From Cavenderia fasciculata (taxonomy: Eukaryota; Evosea; Eumycetozoa; Acytosteliales; Cavenderiaceae), in NCBI RefSeq assembly GCF_000203815.1, contig NW_004457735.1, forward strand, positions 1,798,001-1,862,000: a stretch of DNA of 64,000 nucleotides. Direction: 5' to 3'. The notes beneath the pieces were generated by a model, which was given only the letters and a program-made list of their open reading frames with translations, was not told where the DNA came from and ran no database searches. This document shows positions 63,048 to 64,000 of this stretch, piece by piece. Each line of letters begins with the position of its first letter. Position 1 is the stretch's first letter. The position numbers were made by a program, and so were the translations under genes.

Positions 63048-64000
63048 ATGGGCAAGCACAATCAAGGTAGTGAAGAGGAGGACGGAGAAGACATGGAGGA
63101 CGGAGAGTTGGACACGCCCGTGCAAGAGAGTTACAGCAAGAGACCAAACCCCTCCTATGTCTATCGCAGAGGATCATACTTTCCAAACTTTGGAGGAGGT
63201 GTCAATCGAATCAACCACCAACCACCTCCTCCTCCACCTACCATCACAATGTCGCGAGGCGGACTCGTCGTCATCCCAGGAGGATATAATGGACAACCAG
63301 CAGCAGCACCACCTCAACCACCACTCTCACCTACATCATCATCCTCTACAAATATATCGTCTACTACTGCAACTACTACTACTTCTACTGCAACAAGAGC
63401 AGCAACGACGATGGGGTCACCACAACCTAATAACAATACAACAACAACAGACTTGGTAGGAAGAGGTGCTCCACCCCCACCACCACCACCACCACCACCA
63501 CCAACTACAACATCACCACCATCTTCTAGATATAGGTCACCGACACGATCATCTTCGAGGTCTAGGTCGCGATCGCGGTCATACTCTTCGTCGAGATCGC
63601 CGTCGCCGCGATACAGCAGACAGAGATCATCGCGTAGACGATCATCGTCGAGATCGCGATCAAACAGTCGGTCAAGAGACAGAAGATACAGAAGAGATCG
63701 AGACCGATCACGCTCGCGTGACAGAGGACACCGATCCTCGCGTCGAGACAGTCGACAATCCGACAGAGACAGAGATAGAGATAGAGATAGAGACCGAGAC
63801 AGACACCGTGACAGGGACAGAGACAATAGATACTCTAAACGAACATCGTCACGAAGAAACAGCTCACCATCTCCACCTCCACCTCCTCCACCACATTCTC
63901 CACCACCCCCACCACCTCCACCAATGCACTCTGATGGAGGAAACGGAACGTCACAAAGCAATACCCCTCCATTCCAATCAAAGATATCGATTGCATTTGG
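63048..64000 (+). CDS. Arg/Ser-rich (RS-domain) protein, partial at window end
   Basis: The ATG at 63048 opens a frame with no stop for 317 codons to the end of the window. The start is acidic (MGKHNQGSEEEDGEDMEDGE), then come Pro- and Thr-rich linkers with a run of Pro (about nt 63470-63502). From about nt 63528 a long RS domain follows with SRSRSRSRSYSSSRS-type and then RD/RDRD repeats (about 63765-63825), then another Pro-rich stretch and FQSKISIAFG. RS domains typify pre-mRNA splicing factors and their kinases; codon use is G+C rich. No RRM is seen in the visible part, so identity depends on sequence beyond 64000. Position in the genome or function is not assigned further. Confidence 0.8.
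   Translation, partial: MGKHNQGSEEEDGEDMEDGELDTPVQESYSKRPNPSYVYRRGSYFPNFGGGVNRINHQPPPPPPTITMSRGGLVVIPGGYNGQPAAAPPQPPLSPTSSSSTNISSTTATTTTSTATRAATTMGSPQPNNNTTTTDLVGRGAPPPPPPPPPPPTTTSPPSSRYRSPTRSSSRSRSRSRSYSSSRSPSPRYSRQRSSRRRSSSRSRSNSRSRDRRYRRDRDRSRSRDRGHRSSRRDSRQSDRDRDRDRDRDRDRHRDRDRDNRYSKRTSSRRNSSPSPPPPPPPHSPPPPPPPPMHSDGGNGTSQSNTPPFQSKISIAF

Noticed and set aside
63314-63961. 215-codon minus-strand frame rich in Asp/Leu/Arg
   Set aside because: Reverse complement of the RS-domain repeats; the plus frame from 63048 is open to the window end and makes biological sense.

Overview
The window comes from the nuclear genome of a social amoeba (Dictyostelia). Intergenic DNA and introns are very A+T rich and exons are much less so. 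Introns are short (about 60-110 nt) with GTAAGT or GTATGT donors. Proteins carry long Asn, Gln, Ser and Thr runs. A two-domain WRKY protein, a C2-arrestin-SAM protein, an FHA kinase and a formin fit this group. Coding G+C looks higher than in D. discoideum, so another genus such as Cavenderia or Heterostelium is possible; I cannot name the species. There is one 100-N assembly gap at 30366-30465.

Layout. 1-15 kb is dense: RasGEF (+), mitochondrial-type rRNA 2'-O-methyltransferase (-), WDR3/Utp12 (-), secreted Dcd1-like Ntn hydrolase (+), biotin-protein ligase (-), secreted purple acid phosphatase (-) and a Maf-like protein (+). 15-19 kb is an unusually long intergenic tract before a single-exon WRKY gene (18965-22012). 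22.1-25.6 kb (-) holds a full-length but strongly degenerate Uba1-type E1 in five exons. 25.6-31 kb is gene-poor, with repeats, the gap, an orphan four-exon gene and a 20-bp-arm palindrome. 31.4-36.5 kb holds the most notable locus: a ten-exon gene for a Fanzor protein, the eukaryotic relative of TnpB (RNA-guided nuclease family). 37.4-44.3 kb is housekeeping: dipeptidyl peptidase III, sphingosine-1-phosphate lyase and ZC3H15/DFRP1. 44.3-47.9 kb is a graveyard with a La-motif fragment, a broken zinc-finger gene and a perfect 54-bp inverted repeat. 47.9-64 kb carries a C2-arrestin-SAM gene with a one-base frameshift, a broken secreted-protein ORF, RAD51, an F-box/LRR-like gene, a diaphanous-type formin, a GH25 lysozyme-like protein lacking the catalytic Glu, an FHA-domain checkpoint-type kinase, and the start of an Arg/Ser-rich gene that runs off the end.

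Genes do not form operons; neighbours are functionally mixed. Possible themes are inference only: genome maintenance (RAD51 and an FHA/SQ-cluster kinase) lies about 8 kb apart, ribosome biogenesis and rRNA modification (WDR3, MRM1-like) are adjacent and co-oriented, and cytoskeletal or trafficking signalling is represented by RasGEF, formin and arrestin. All exon joins were inferred by eye from splice motifs, reading frame and family conservation; totals that fit a whole number of codons are stated per gene.
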